DNA from: Dehalococcoidales bacterium
GTDB taxonomy: Bacteria; Chloroflexota; Dehalococcoidia; Dehalococcoidales; RBG-16-60-22
NCBI GenBank assembly: GCA_030603605.1
Contig: JAUVXN010000001.1
Location: 1-63,766 of the forward strand
Direction: 5' to 3'
DNA length: 63,766 nt
A program made the position numbers and the translations under genes. The stretch's first letter is position 1. Each line of letters opens with the position of its first letter. The notes below the pieces were generated by a model, which saw only the letters and a program-made list of their open reading frames with translations, ran no database searches and was not told the origin of the DNA. Below, piece by piece: positions 22,085 through 30,914 of this stretch.

Positions 22085-22315
22085 ATGAAAAGTAAAGTAG
22101 AGAGATTTATACATGGTAAAGACTATCGCTTTATAGTGGATTACCTCTATTCCGATTACAAGGGCGATGTGCAGTTTAAGGTTGGTGATGTCGTGCGGTT
22201 TGATTATCCTGGCATCGGGGGGTTGGCTCGTTTTTATACTAAAGAAGTTGGGGTCTGGCAATTATTGTTGATTAAAAACAAAGAGGCTTTCCGAATATTT
22301 GAAGAAACAAACTAA
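22085..22315 (+). CDS. Hypothetical small protein
   Basis: 76 residues, MKSKVERFIHGKDYRFIVDY at the start. Basic with a beta-rich centre (DVQFKVGDVVRFDYPG), similar in look to small barrel domains. The ribosome binding site is weak. Confidence 0.5.
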   Translation: MKSKVERFIHGKDYRFIVDYLYSDYKGDVQFKVGDVVRFDYPGIGGLARFYTKEVGVWQLLLIKNKEAFRIFEETN

Positions 22316-22329
22316 CATCAGAGGTGAGC

Positions 22330-22881
22330 ATGAGTAAAATAGCTGGGATTGACCTTACGGGTTCAGAGCAGAAGGCATCAGGGGTAGCCTTCCTTTATGG
22401 AAGTAATCGGGTATATACTTTGAGGCTCAAAACAGACGTGGATATAGTCGAAAGGGTCAGGGCTGAGAAACCAGATTTAGTTTCAATAGATTCGCCACTC
22501 TCGTTGCCTGAAAATCCCGATAAGATATATCGTGATTGCGAACTTACCTTGAAACGGCGTGGCATCGGTGTTTACTGGTGTCTTTTGCCGTCAATGAAGG
22601 CACTCACAATGCGGGGGATTGCCCTCGCCGCCAAGCTGAGAGAGGCAGGATTGGATGTTATCGAGAGCTACCCAGGAGCAGCCCAAGATATACTCGGTAT
22701 TCCTAGAAAAAATAAGGGTATCCAACTGCTTGCTGATGCTCTGAAAGAATATGGTATCCAAGGTAATTTTAATGTGTCACACGATGAATTAGATGCCATT
22801 ACTGCCGCTATTGTCGGGCGGCTTTATCGTGAAGATAAATATGAGGCTCTCGGTTGTCTGATATTGCCGAGGGCAAAATAA
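22330..22881 (+). CDS. DUF429 family protein (predicted RNase H-fold nuclease)
   Basis: 184 residues from ATG 22330 behind GAGGTGAGC. It opens with KIAGIDLTGSEQKASGVAFL, the RNase H-like first strand with its Asp, then VSIDSPLSLP (second acidic site) and a late DELDAITAAIVGRLY (D-x-x-D-A), the three acidic positions expected for the family. The role in cells is undefined. On mobile elements a nuclease or recombination role is plausible. Confidence 0.8.
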   Translation: MSKIAGIDLTGSEQKASGVAFLYGSNRVYTLRLKTDVDIVERVRAEKPDLVSIDSPLSLPENPDKIYRDCELTLKRRGIGVYWCLLPSMKALTMRGIALAAKLREAGLDVIESYPGAAQDILGIPRKNKGIQLLADALKEYGIQGNFNVSHDELDAITAAIVGRLYREDKYEALGCLILPRAK

Positions 22882-22904
22882 CATCATTCAAAGGTAGGTG
22901 AGAA

Positions 22905-23105
22905 ATGGAGACTATGATTCCTACTGAGTTCTCAGACGGGTCTTTTCTGTCAGCCACGGTAAAAGATGGCAACCTCGTGGAATGCCCTGATATTAGAATA
23001 TCGCCACCGAATAAACGAGGTGGTGGCAGTCTGTCTTTAAAGCAAGCAATAGATTTTCTAAATGATATAAATAACGAGGTGCTGAGGCAAATAAGCCTCG
23101 GCTAA
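22905..23105 (+). CDS. Hypothetical small protein
   Basis: 66 residues behind AAAGGTAGGTGAGAA: METMIPTEFSDGSFLSATVK at the start, ending in an acidic helix. The gap 23106-23212 holds TATACT-GGGAAAGGAGGTGATG and a six-codon ORF (MPMIVS) ahead of the next gene. Confidence 0.55.
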   Translation: METMIPTEFSDGSFLSATVKDGNLVECPDIRISPPNKRGGGSLSLKQAIDFLNDINNEVLRQISLG

Positions 23106-23212
23106 TTAACACTACTCTTATACTGGGAAAGGAGGTGATGCCTATGATTGTTAGTTGACCCTGGTAAATCTTTTGTTTTCTGCAGAAAATAAATAATCAC
23201 AAGGAGGATGTG

Positions 23213-23683
23213 ATGAAGAAGAGGAAGTTTATAGGGAACCTGATGGCGCTTCTGCTGATAGTAGCGCTGCTCGCTTTCGCTTTGCCCGCAATGTCCCCGG
23301 ACGTTGACGTTGGTGCAGCCAGCGGCAGCTCCTCAGTAGGGGCCGCAGATCTCGCTGCAATGAACAGCGGGGCAGCTGTGCTCGCAATGTCTCCGGACGT
23401 TGATGTTGGTGCAGCCAGCGGCACCGTGACGGCAGCAGTCGTTATCACTAACAGTAGCGTAACACCGGCTCCGGCAACACCGTCGGCCCCGGCGTCAAAA
23501 GTATGGGGAATGACTATCTGGTTGGTCTTGGGTGCTAGTCTCGTCACCTTAGCAGTTGCTCACATCCGCAGGCGATACAAAACTATTAATTTAAAGACCA
23601 TTGGCCTCTGTATAACGAGCGACGATCCCGTAAGCGCCATGGGCGGAGGTCCGAATAAGTGTATATTACTGGTGGCTGCTTAA
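23213..23683 (+). CDS. Membrane-anchored protein with a signal-peptide-like start
   Basis: 156 residues, MKKRKFIGNLMALLLIVALL at the start, behind CAAGGAGGATGTG. The stretch AMSPDVDVGAASG occurs twice (about residues 23-35 and 57-69). An Ala/Pro linker is followed by a membrane helix (about 105-123) and a basic RRRYK stop-transfer. The layout, signal plus linker plus single anchor with a basic tail, resembles the surface proteins at 47808 and 53389. It is followed by a strong terminator and is the last + gene of the accessory block. Confidence 0.6.
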   Translation: MKKRKFIGNLMALLLIVALLAFALPAMSPDVDVGAASGSSSVGAADLAAMNSGAAVLAMSPDVDVGAASGTVTAAVVITNSSVTPAPATPSAPASKVWGMTIWLVLGASLVTLAVAHIRRRYKTINLKTIGLCITSDDPVSAMGGGPNKCILLVAA

Positions 23684-23731
23684 ACTAAGCAGCCACCCTG
23701 CCACGAGAGCCGCTAACACATATAAAAGAGA

Positions 23732-23767
23732 GGGCCCGGGGGAATCCTCCCCCGGCCCCTTTTTTTG
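23732..23767 (+). terminator. Strong intrinsic terminator closing the accessory block
   Basis: GGGCCCGGGGGA-ATCC-TCCCCCGGCCCC followed by seven T. Confidence 0.9.
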
Positions 23768-23790
23768 TTTCAAATATGAGATTAGGTAGA

Positions 23791-24201
23791 TTAAGTCTCA
23801 ACGGTAAAGTGAACTGTGATGCTGGCACTCACGCCGGTGGGGAAGCTAGCAGTTGTCCCAACGCTCCAACCACTGATTCCTAGCTTTTTGCCAATTTGGG
23901 AGAGAAATTCAATAAGGCGTCCCGTAAACCACGTCCATATCATATTGATGATGTCCCATCCCTTTCGGGCAAGACTGGGTAGTATATTCTGGAAGCGACT
24001 TACGGCAGCGTTTGAGTTACTGATTAGATTAGCCAGACGTGCTTTGAGTTCATAGATAACTGGATTGTGAGCCTTCGGAGCTTCCTCGGCGATGCTACGT
24101 AATTCCTTTTCTAGTTCCTGAAATGCGACCAAGACCATTTGGGTGCCTAATTTCTCCTCACCTTCCTCTAGTTTGCTTATGCACTCTATTATCTCATCCA
24201 A
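23791..24201 (-). CDS. Hypothetical helical protein
   Basis: 136 residues from a TTG start with AAAGGAAC upstream. Acidic coiled-coil-like N-terminal half (EEGEEKLGTQMVLVAFQELE), then a Trp-rich amphipathic segment (GWDIINMIWTWFTGRLIEF) and a beta-like end. Possibly membrane-associated. A good promoter lies upstream at 24251-24279. Confidence 0.6.
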   Translation of the reverse strand: MDEIIECISKLEEGEEKLGTQMVLVAFQELEKELRSIAEEAPKAHNPVIYELKARLANLISNSNAAVSRFQNILPSLARKGWDIINMIWTWFTGRLIEFLSQIGKKLGISGWSVGTTASFPTGVSASITVHFTVET

Positions 24202-24250
24202 GATTGATGTTCCTTTCTCTTTTACTTCCCCACAGTTTCACTTTCATCCA

Positions 24251-24279
24251 CTTATAACACGCTTTTGACTGAAAGTCAA
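24251..24279 (-). promoter_or_regulatory. Promoter for the 23791-24201 gene
   Basis: On the minus strand, TTGACT (24279-24274), 17 bases, TATAAG (24256-24251). Confidence 0.65.
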
Positions 24280-24328
24280 TAGCTATTGATATACGGATAC
24301 ATAATGTATGCTTACTAAAGTAACATCA

Positions 24329-24544
24329 CTAAGGGGTCGGGGATTCGGAGATACCGTCTGCCAGTTTTATTACGACCGCGGGAGGAGGGGAACCGGGGTC
24401 ATATGCGACGCCATCAAAATATTTACTTACCAGTCGCACCCCCTCTTCGTGGCCATAGATGCTAGCTACGAAGGTATCATCACGCCATACTTCAACCATA
24501 GGCTCGCCAGTTATACCATGAGTGGATAGTCGAAACTTAATCAT
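24329..24544 (-). CDS. Hypothetical small protein
   Basis: 71 residues, MIKFRLSTHGITGEPMVEVW at the start, behind AAAGGTGGTAAAAAGTA, which favours this strand over an overlapping + frame. Beta-rich. Unknown. Confidence 0.65.
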   Translation of the reverse strand: MIKFRLSTHGITGEPMVEVWRDDTFVASIYGHEEGVRLVSKYFDGVAYDPGSPPPAVVIKLADGISESPTP

Positions 24545-24588
24545 TACTTTTTACCACCTTTTGGTCCAACATTGCTTATTTGAATATT

Positions 24589-25905
24589 CTACTTAATAAG
24601 CAGATTTGGCAGCCATATTGCAATCTGGGGGAACACCATTATCAGGATAAGACCGAAACCCTGGAGCAGAACAAATGGGATTACAGAACGATAGATATCA
24701 ACCATGGTAATGCCTTTCGGCACAATACCCTTCATATAAAACAGGTTCCAGCCGAATGGGGGGGTGAGGAATGCCATCTCCATGTTTACCACAAAAAGGA
24801 TACCGAACCAGAGTGTATCGAAACCGAGCATCCGGACGACTGGACAGAATATAGGCGTGCAGATAAGGATAATGCCTGACGGGTCAAGGAAGCATCCCAG
24901 AATAAGGAAGACGAACTGTATACCAATGAGGATAAACCAGCGGTTTACACCGAGCCCGCCTATTATCTGCTTCATGAGCTGTGGCGCTCCAAGTGCCGAA
25001 TAGACAGAGGTGAATGCCGCAGCGCCGATTATTATCCACAGCACCATGCAACTGACGCGAAGGCTCTCAAAGCTTGCCTCCTTAAAGGTGGACCAGGTTA
25101 GGCGCCTTTTGACGGCGGCACATATAATGCTGCCAAATACACCCACAGCCGACGCCTCGGTTGGTGTGGCTATGCCGCTAAAGATGGAGCCCAGGACAAA
25201 CAGGACAAGCAGGATGGGGAGTATCACCGAGCGCGAAGAAATAATCTTTTCTTTCCAGCTAACTAGCATCTCCTCTCTAGGTATCGGGGGTCCAAGACTC
25301 TTATTGAAAAAGCACCTTATGCCAATGTAGATAATGAAAAGAGATGAGAGCAGGAAGCCCGGGAAGACACCGCCAAGAAACATCTTGCCGACTGACTCAC
25401 CGGCAAAGACAGCGTACAGTATCATCATAACACTGGGGGGTATAAGTACGCCGAGTGCCCCGCCGGCTTGAATACAGCCCATGGCTATCTTTTTGTCATA
25501 GCCGCGCTTTAGCATGGATGGTAGGGCGATTATGCCCATGGTGACGGTAGCCGCGCCGCTTATCCCTGCCATGGCGGCAAAGAGGGTACAGATAAGTACG
25601 GTGCCCATGGCTAAGCCGCCGCGGAGGTTGCCCATCCACCGGTACATGGTGGTATACAGGGCATCAGCAACGCCGGAACGTTCCAGTATATTTGCCATGA
25701 GGATAAACAGTGGGATAGCGATGAGGATGATGGTTTCCGTATACCCGAAAAGATGCGATTGGAATATGAACAGGGAACCGGGTCCCCATAGCAGAAAAGA
25801 AAAGACGACAGCAACGCCCGCCAAACTGAAAACGAGCGGCAGTCCGAGAGCCAATAACACTATGAGGCTGAGGAACATTAGTGCCGTAATTAAGCCGACA
25901 CTCAC
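24589..25905 (-). CDS. dctM: TRAP transporter large permease DctM (system A)
   Basis: 438 residues, about 12 membrane helices, starting MSVGLITALMFLSLIVLLAL. Family landmarks: AAMAGISGAATVTMGIIALP, GGALGVLIPPSVMMILYAV, GSIFSGIATPTEASAVGVFG, and the C-terminal MEMAFLTPPFGWNLFYMKGI. It forms the sodium-coupled translocation channel for a carboxylate-type substrate delivered by DctP. The start overlaps the DctQ stop by 4 bases. System A lacks its own promoter and is probably read through from system B. Confidence 0.93.
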   Translation of the reverse strand: MSVGLITALMFLSLIVLLALGLPLVFSLAGVAVVFSFLLWGPGSLFIFQSHLFGYTETIILIAIPLFILMANILERSGVADALYTTMYRWMGNLRGGLAMGTVLICTLFAAMAGISGAATVTMGIIALPSMLKRGYDKKIAMGCIQAGGALGVLIPPSVMMILYAVFAGESVGKMFLGGVFPGFLLSSLFIIYIGIRCFFNKSLGPPIPREEMLVSWKEKIISSRSVILPILLVLFVLGSIFSGIATPTEASAVGVFGSIICAAVKRRLTWSTFKEASFESLRVSCMVLWIIIGAAAFTSVYSALGAPQLMKQIIGGLGVNRWFILIGIQFVFLILGCFLDPSGIILICTPIFCPVVRMLGFDTLWFGILFVVNMEMAFLTPPFGWNLFYMKGIVPKGITMVDIYRSVIPFVLLQGFGLILIMVFPQIAIWLPNLLIK

Positions 25906-26405
25906 TTTAGCTCACTTCCTGTGAATAGCATATAAAAGTCACGAATATACTTCGCCAGGACTTGCAACATGAATAAAAACATCCCCAACACGATGACGAA
26001 CTTGATAGGGAATGTGAGCGGTGCCCATGCCGAATGGGTTACCTGCATTTCTAACAATGCCTTCACCGCGTAGTGCCACGCTTTCCAGAGCACAACCCAG
26101 CCAAAAGCCAGAGCCAAGAGGTGGGTTATGATGTCGATAAGCGCCTGTGTTCGGGGGCGCAGACGCGAAATAAGAATGTCAACCCGCACATGAGCACTGC
26201 GGTATAGGGTGTAACCTGCCCCTAGCATGAAGACGCCACCAAACAACATTCCGCTGGTCTCGTGAGCCCATTTCGTTGGGCTATTAAAGAAGCCCCGTGA
26301 TATAACTTCATAGACGATAATGCCAGCCATCAGTATCAGCAGGAAACTAGTAGCCTTGCCAATCCGTTCATTGATAAAGTCGATAGCCTTAACCAGGAGT
26401 CTCAA
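25902..26405 (-). CDS. dctQ: TRAP transporter small permease DctQ (system A)
   Basis: 167 residues, four membrane helices, MRLLVKAIDFINERIGKATS at the start. The typical FNSPTKWAHETSGMLFGGVFMLGAGYTLY region follows helix 2. It partners DctM in the membrane. Lies between DctP, with a hairpin in the 90-base gap, and DctM. Confidence 0.9.
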   Translation of the reverse strand: MRLLVKAIDFINERIGKATSFLLILMAGIIVYEVISRGFFNSPTKWAHETSGMLFGGVFMLGAGYTLYRSAHVRVDILISRLRPRTQALIDIITHLLALAFGWVVLWKAWHYAVKALLEMQVTHSAWAPLTFPIKFVIVLGMFLFMLQVLAKYIRDFYMLFTGSELK

Positions 26406-26426
26406 TTTCCCACCTCAAACTTAGCG

Positions 26427-26457
26427 TAGAGTGGGAGGTTTTTTGCCTCCCACTCTA
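26427..26457 (-). terminator. Hairpin between dctP and dctQ (system A)
   Basis: TAGAGTGGGAGG and CCTCCCACTCTA form a 12-bp perfect stem with a 7-base loop (26427-26457). It likely stabilises the dctP 3' end or terminates part of the transcripts, raising the binding protein over the permease. Confidence 0.65.
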
Positions 26458-26495
26458 TTACGCCTTTCACTCCACAAGGTCAGTAGAGGTAAATA

Positions 26496-27659
26496 TTAGT
26501 CCCGCGGCAGCAGCGTTCCAGCTCTCTTCTTCTCGAGGTAGTCCGTGACGATGTTCATAGCCTCAGCGCTGGCAGGGCTCTCCGCTGCAAACTCGTCCCA
26601 AACCTCCTTCGCTGCTTCATGCAAAGCATTCACAATCTCAGGACCCCAGACAATCCGCTCAAGCCCATAACCATCGAACCACTTCATTGCCACATCGACA
26701 TATATCGGGTCATAGCCATAAATCATCCATCCAGCATGTACGCGTACGGCATCCCAGATTGCCTGTTGCAGGTCAGGTGGCAGCGAGTCCCAGGCATCCA
26801 TGTTTGCCATGGCCAAACCAGCAGCTGCGCCTACTCCGGGCATATAGTAGTATTCGCACACCTCATGTCCCCTATAGTCCCACTGTTGCCCACGACCGGT
26901 GCAGTAGCCCTCAATAGTGCCCAGCATGAGAGCCATGTAAACCTCGTCGTGAGGCAGAAAGACGGTACCCATCCCCACCTTTTCAAAGAAGTCAAGGTAG
27001 GCGCCGTAGGTTCTTATCGTCACGCCCTTGAAATCATCCAGCGTTCGGATTGGCGGCACCGTCATTAGACCGCTGCCCGAACCAGCAGAAGTCACCAGGC
27101 CAAGGTAGCGAACGTTAAATTTAGCATACTCTCTCAGCAGGATTTCCCTGACGCCGAGCTCATAGTTACAGTAGGCAATATCCCTGGTGTCCTCGTACAG
27201 CATTGGTAGTCCAGATTCGATAGCGCCAACGGGGAGCCTGCCGCGGGCGTAGGAGCCGTCAGTGCAGACCAGCTCGCAAACGCCTTCACCAGCCGCTTCA
27301 AGGCTCTCTTGTTCTGGGAACAACACTCCACCCGCATAGACTCTGAGCTTAATGCGACCCATGCTGGTCTCCTCGATTTGGTTGGCCAAGTGCACCACTT
27401 CTACCCTGTGAATGGCGCCTGCCTCTGGCCAACCGGAAGCGAGCCTCCAATCGAACACCTCTGCCTCTGGTGCTGGTGCTGGTTTGGCTGGCGTGACCGG
27501 TGCTGGCGTGACCGGTGCCGGTGCTGCTGGAGCTGGCACCTGCGGGGTTATCCTCGTTGGTGCACCTGGCGCTTCTTCCTTGGCACAACCGACAATTGAC
27601 ATACCAAGTATGGAAATAACCATCACCAGGGCCAGTAAAATTTGTATTCCTTTTTTCAT
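26496..27659 (-). CDS. dctP: TRAP transporter substrate-binding lipoprotein DctP (system A)
   Basis: 387 residues. Lipoprotein signal MKKGIQILLALVMVISILGM…VGCAKEEAP with the lipid Cys at about residue 26, then a Pro/Ala linker of about 40 residues, then a DctP fold. The binding-site Arg motif is GVTIRTYGAY. EGYCTGRGQQWDYRGHEVCEYYYMPG is the usual late hinge segment. The substrate is not predictable from sequence. The start follows CAAAGGAGATAAA. The 5' leader matches the other five copies but is joined directly to the end of system B dctM, without a promoter. Confidence 0.9.
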   Translation of the reverse strand: MKKGIQILLALVMVISILGMSIVGCAKEEAPGAPTRITPQVPAPAAPAPVTPAPVTPAKPAPAPEAEVFDWRLASGWPEAGAIHRVEVVHLANQIEETSMGRIKLRVYAGGVLFPEQESLEAAGEGVCELVCTDGSYARGRLPVGAIESGLPMLYEDTRDIAYCNYELGVREILLREYAKFNVRYLGLVTSAGSGSGLMTVPPIRTLDDFKGVTIRTYGAYLDFFEKVGMGTVFLPHDEVYMALMLGTIEGYCTGRGQQWDYRGHEVCEYYYMPGVGAAAGLAMANMDAWDSLPPDLQQAIWDAVRVHAGWMIYGYDPIYVDVAMKWFDGYGLERIVWGPEIVNALHEAAKEVWDEFAAESPASAEAMNIVTDYLEKKRAGTLLPRD

Positions 27660-27743
27660 TTTATCTCCTTTGCTAAGTTAGTTGACCTCTATTTGCTCAT
27701 TAAAACTTCTTGCTGCAGCACCACCTCCCTTCCTGTGTAATTC

Positions 27744-29066
27744 TTACAGTTCCGCACCAAACATGAGGTTGGGAATCAATAAGCATAAATTGGGGAATAG
27801 CAGGACCAGGATAAGCGCAATTGCTTGGAGAAAGATAAATGGAATGGCAGATTTATAAATGTCCATCATGCTTATTCCCTTAGGAACAACGCCTTTCATG
27901 TAAAACAAGTTGAATCCGTAAGGTGGTGTGAGGTAGGCCATCTCCATGTTGACCGCGAAAACCACTCCGAACCAAACAGCACTGAAACCCAGCGCTCTAA
28001 TTACCGGGACGTAGATCGGGGTGGTGAGTAATACAATCCCCGCAGGGTCCATGAAACATCCCAACACAAAGAGCGTGAGTTGCATAATGATAACAATAGT
28101 GATGGGTCTCACCTGTAACCCCAACAAAACACCTTTAATTAACTCTGAGCCGCCAGCAGCAGTAAAAACAGTAGTGAAGGCGGTAGCCCCCACCACAATC
28201 CACATGACCATAGCACTCAAGGATATTGTCTTAGAGCAGGCTTCCTTCAGGTTTGCCAAGCCAAGCCTTCGATATACGGCAGCACAGACAAGAGCACCCA
28301 GGCCGCCTACAGCCGCAGCCTCGGTTGGAGTGGCGAATCCGCTAAATATCGAACCCAGAACGGCAACAATAAGAAGGATAGGTAAAATTACCCCCTTGAT
28401 CGAAACAAGCTTTTCCTTCCAGCTAGCTCTTTCGGCAGGAGGCACTGCTGGGCCAAGGGCCGGTCTTAGAGCACACCTTACCAAAATATAAATGATGAAC
28501 AGACCTGAAAGTATCAAGCCAGGTATGATCGCCCCGGCAAAAAGCCTCCCTACCGACTCTCCTGCCATGAAGCCATACAGTATCAGCATGATGCTCGGAG
28601 GGATGAGCGCCCCCAGAGCCCCGCCACCCATAATAGCCCCAACTGATAAATGTTTACTGTATCCCCTGCCTAACATTGCGGGGAGGGCAATCAGTCCCAT
28701 AGTAACGGTAGCTGCCCCACTGATGCCGGTACAGGCAGCAAATAAGGTACAGATGATAACCGTCCCTACTGCTAGGCCGCCTCTTAGCCCGCCTATCCAT
28801 TTGTGCGCCATAACGTAAGCGTCCTCGGCGAGCCCAGAGACTTGTAAGACACTGCCCATAAATATGAACAGGGGGATAGCGATGAGGATGATGGTTCTTA
28901 TGTTATTCAGTACGCCCATGACTATCAGATAGAACGATTTTGCTCCCAATGTAACAAAACCAAATACGACAGCACTCGCTCCCATTGCAAAAGCAATCGG
29001 TAGTCCCACCGCCAAAAGCACCAGCATTAAGCCAAACAGAAAATACGTAGCAAGAACAATGCTCAT
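27744..29066 (-). CDS. dctM: TRAP transporter large permease DctM (system B)
   Basis: 440 residues, MSIVLATYFLFGLMLVLLAV at the start, with CTGISGAATVTMGLIALPAM, GGGALGALIPPSIMLILYGF and MEMAYLTPPYGFNLFYMKGV. The C-terminus LMFGAEL is shared only with system F, as are many other differences, so B and F are closest relatives. Overlaps DctQ by 4 bases. Confidence 0.93.
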   Translation of the reverse strand: MSIVLATYFLFGLMLVLLAVGLPIAFAMGASAVVFGFVTLGAKSFYLIVMGVLNNIRTIILIAIPLFIFMGSVLQVSGLAEDAYVMAHKWIGGLRGGLAVGTVIICTLFAACTGISGAATVTMGLIALPAMLGRGYSKHLSVGAIMGGGALGALIPPSIMLILYGFMAGESVGRLFAGAIIPGLILSGLFIIYILVRCALRPALGPAVPPAERASWKEKLVSIKGVILPILLIVAVLGSIFSGFATPTEAAAVGGLGALVCAAVYRRLGLANLKEACSKTISLSAMVMWIVVGATAFTTVFTAAGGSELIKGVLLGLQVRPITIVIIMQLTLFVLGCFMDPAGIVLLTTPIYVPVIRALGFSAVWFGVVFAVNMEMAYLTPPYGFNLFYMKGVVPKGISMMDIYKSAIPFIFLQAIALILVLLFPNLCLLIPNLMFGAEL

Positions 29067-29593
29067 ACCAACGCCTTCCCTGAAATACCAAATATGATAT
29101 CGCGGATAGATTTAGCCAGTGACTGCATCCCCAGAAGCAAAGCCCCTAAAACCACCGTTATCTTGAGGGGATAGATCGGCGGGCCCCAGATTGTGTTACT
29201 CGTTTCCAATACCCTCACCGAAACCAGCGCTATGTCAAACCCCTTACATATCAATACTAGTATGAAAATGATTGTAGCTATGCCAGTAACTGCATTTACA
29301 ACAGCTTGGGTTCTTGGCGTCAACCTTTTAATGAAGATATCGACATTAACCATGCTTCCGAGTTTTAAGGCATAGGCCCCCCCCAATGCGAAGTAAACCC
29401 CAAAAACGTATTGAGAGCCCTCGTGGACCCATAGTGTAGGGGCATTGAATACACTGCGAAGTAGCACCTCCCAGCAAAGCATAAAGATTAAGGCTAGAAT
29501 TAGCCAGCGGAGAAGCTTCCCTGCATATTCACTAATATTGTCAACGACGCTAAGGCAACTTTGCAATCTCTGCAAAGGAGGCGCTACTTCCAT
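29063..29593 (-). CDS. dctQ: TRAP transporter small permease DctQ (system B)
   Basis: 176 residues, four membrane helices, FNAPTLWVHEGSQYVFGVYFALGGAYALKL-type core. It resembles DctQ of system F (EVLLRSV…NAPT). It starts 65 bases after DctP, with no clear hairpin between. Confidence 0.88.
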   Translation of the reverse strand: MEVAPPLQRLQSCLSVVDNISEYAGKLLRWLILALIFMLCWEVLLRSVFNAPTLWVHEGSQYVFGVYFALGGAYALKLGSMVNVDIFIKRLTPRTQAVVNAVTGIATIIFILVLICKGFDIALVSVRVLETSNTIWGPPIYPLKITVVLGALLLGMQSLAKSIRDIIFGISGKALV

Positions 29594-29658
29594 TCCCTCC
29601 GTCCTTTTCCTACTTAATCGAGGACATCATTACGAAGAAAATCCGGCAAAGTCCGCTA

Positions 29659-30720
29659 CTAATCGATGTAACCCCTGTCCTTCATAAGGCCCTTAAGTAT
29701 ATCCGACATCTTGGCACACCTGTCACTCTTCGCGGCGTAGGAGTCTAAGAAGCCTAGCCCCGCTACTGTCATCGCCTCCACCACGTCATTTTCGTACTGC
29801 ACAATTTCAAATCCCAGCTTCTCTGCGCTCCCTGTGACCGCATGATCGTCTCTCTCCGACATCCAAGTCTGCGCCATATCGAGTGCAGGTCCCTGTGATT
29901 TTATGAAATTTGCGAGGTCTTCAGGCAACGCATCAAGAGCCTTTATGCTGATGCCATAAGTATCCAGACCCAAAGCAAGTACGGGGGGCATCATCAAATA
30001 TGGGCAAACCTCATAATGCTTCAAAGAGCGATACAAGCCAATGCCAGTGGAGTAACCTTCGATGGTGCCCAGCTGCAGTGCCGTGAAACTCTCTTCGTGA
30101 GCGATATAAGTAACTGCTGCCCCCATATCGCCCAGCATATCGGACGCTTCACCCACTGCTCTTATCTTCACCCCCTGGAAATCAGCCAGTGTGCGCAGTG
30201 GTTTTGTCGCCCATATGGGAACCATGCCATAGCTAGCGCAGTTCAAATAGTAAACGCCATGTTCAGCGTAAGCCTCGGCCAGTAGCTCACCGAAACCTCG
30301 CATCCAATAGGCCTCCCGCATGTCGCTTGAGTTTCTCAAGATCATCGGGAAACCGCATGCCATGCCAGCCTCAGGCATAAACTCCTTGTAGTATCCCCCG
30401 TACATAGTCCCCATATCAAGCACGCCATCACGCATAGCATCAAGAATATCTAGTGACTTTACTAACTGCCCGACTGGATACACGGTTACCTTCAGTCGAC
30501 CATTTGACCCCTGTTCAACGAACCCGGACCACCATTCAGGACCCATAACTGTAGCTGTGCCCAGAGGACCGGTACTCTGCAACTTCCACTCAACCACTTC
30601 TGGAGCTACCGGGGCAGCTGGAGTTGCCGGTGCTTCTTCCTTGGCACAGCCGACGACTGACATAGCAACTATGGAAACAACCATCACCAGAACCAGTAAA
30701 ATTTGTATTCCTTTCTTCAT
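29659..30720 (-). CDS. dctP: TRAP transporter substrate-binding lipoprotein DctP (system B)
   Basis: 353 residues. Lipoprotein signal ending VGCAKEEAPAT, with the shortest linker of the six (about 15 residues). Binding motif GVKIRAVGEASDMLGDMGAA, then YIAHEESFTALQLGTIEGYS, a close match to system F (GVKIRAVGDMAEML, HEESYMALQLGTVEAYS). They may take related substrates. Its own promoter lies at 30816-30845. Confidence 0.9.
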   Translation of the reverse strand: MKKGIQILLVLVMVVSIVAMSVVGCAKEEAPATPAAPVAPEVVEWKLQSTGPLGTATVMGPEWWSGFVEQGSNGRLKVTVYPVGQLVKSLDILDAMRDGVLDMGTMYGGYYKEFMPEAGMACGFPMILRNSSDMREAYWMRGFGELLAEAYAEHGVYYLNCASYGMVPIWATKPLRTLADFQGVKIRAVGEASDMLGDMGAAVTYIAHEESFTALQLGTIEGYSTGIGLYRSLKHYEVCPYLMMPPVLALGLDTYGISIKALDALPEDLANFIKSQGPALDMAQTWMSERDDHAVTGSAEKLGFEIVQYENDVVEAMTVAGLGFLDSYAAKSDRCAKMSDILKGLMKDRGYID

Positions 30721-30815
30721 TTGATATTCTCCTTGCTTATTATTATAGTTGACCTCTACTTTCCCATTAAATCTCTTGCTGCAGCACCACCTCCCTTCCT
30801 GTGTAATCCTTGCCT

Positions 30816-30845
30816 ATCATAATCTGTAAAATGTCAAATTGTCAA
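30816..30845 (-). promoter_or_regulatory. TRAP promoter, system B
   Basis: Minus strand: TTGACA (30845-30840), 18 bases, TATGAT (30821-30816). Upstream of the -35 lies GGGTAAATATTTTAGCTATG. Downstream comes GGAAGGGAGGTGGTG and a tiny ORF before dctP. Confidence 0.8.
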
Positions 30846-30914
30846 GTACCATAGCTAAAATATTTACCCTGGTTAATACAAGCACTGAGTAAGGTTTTCT
30901 CTAAATTACGTCAC

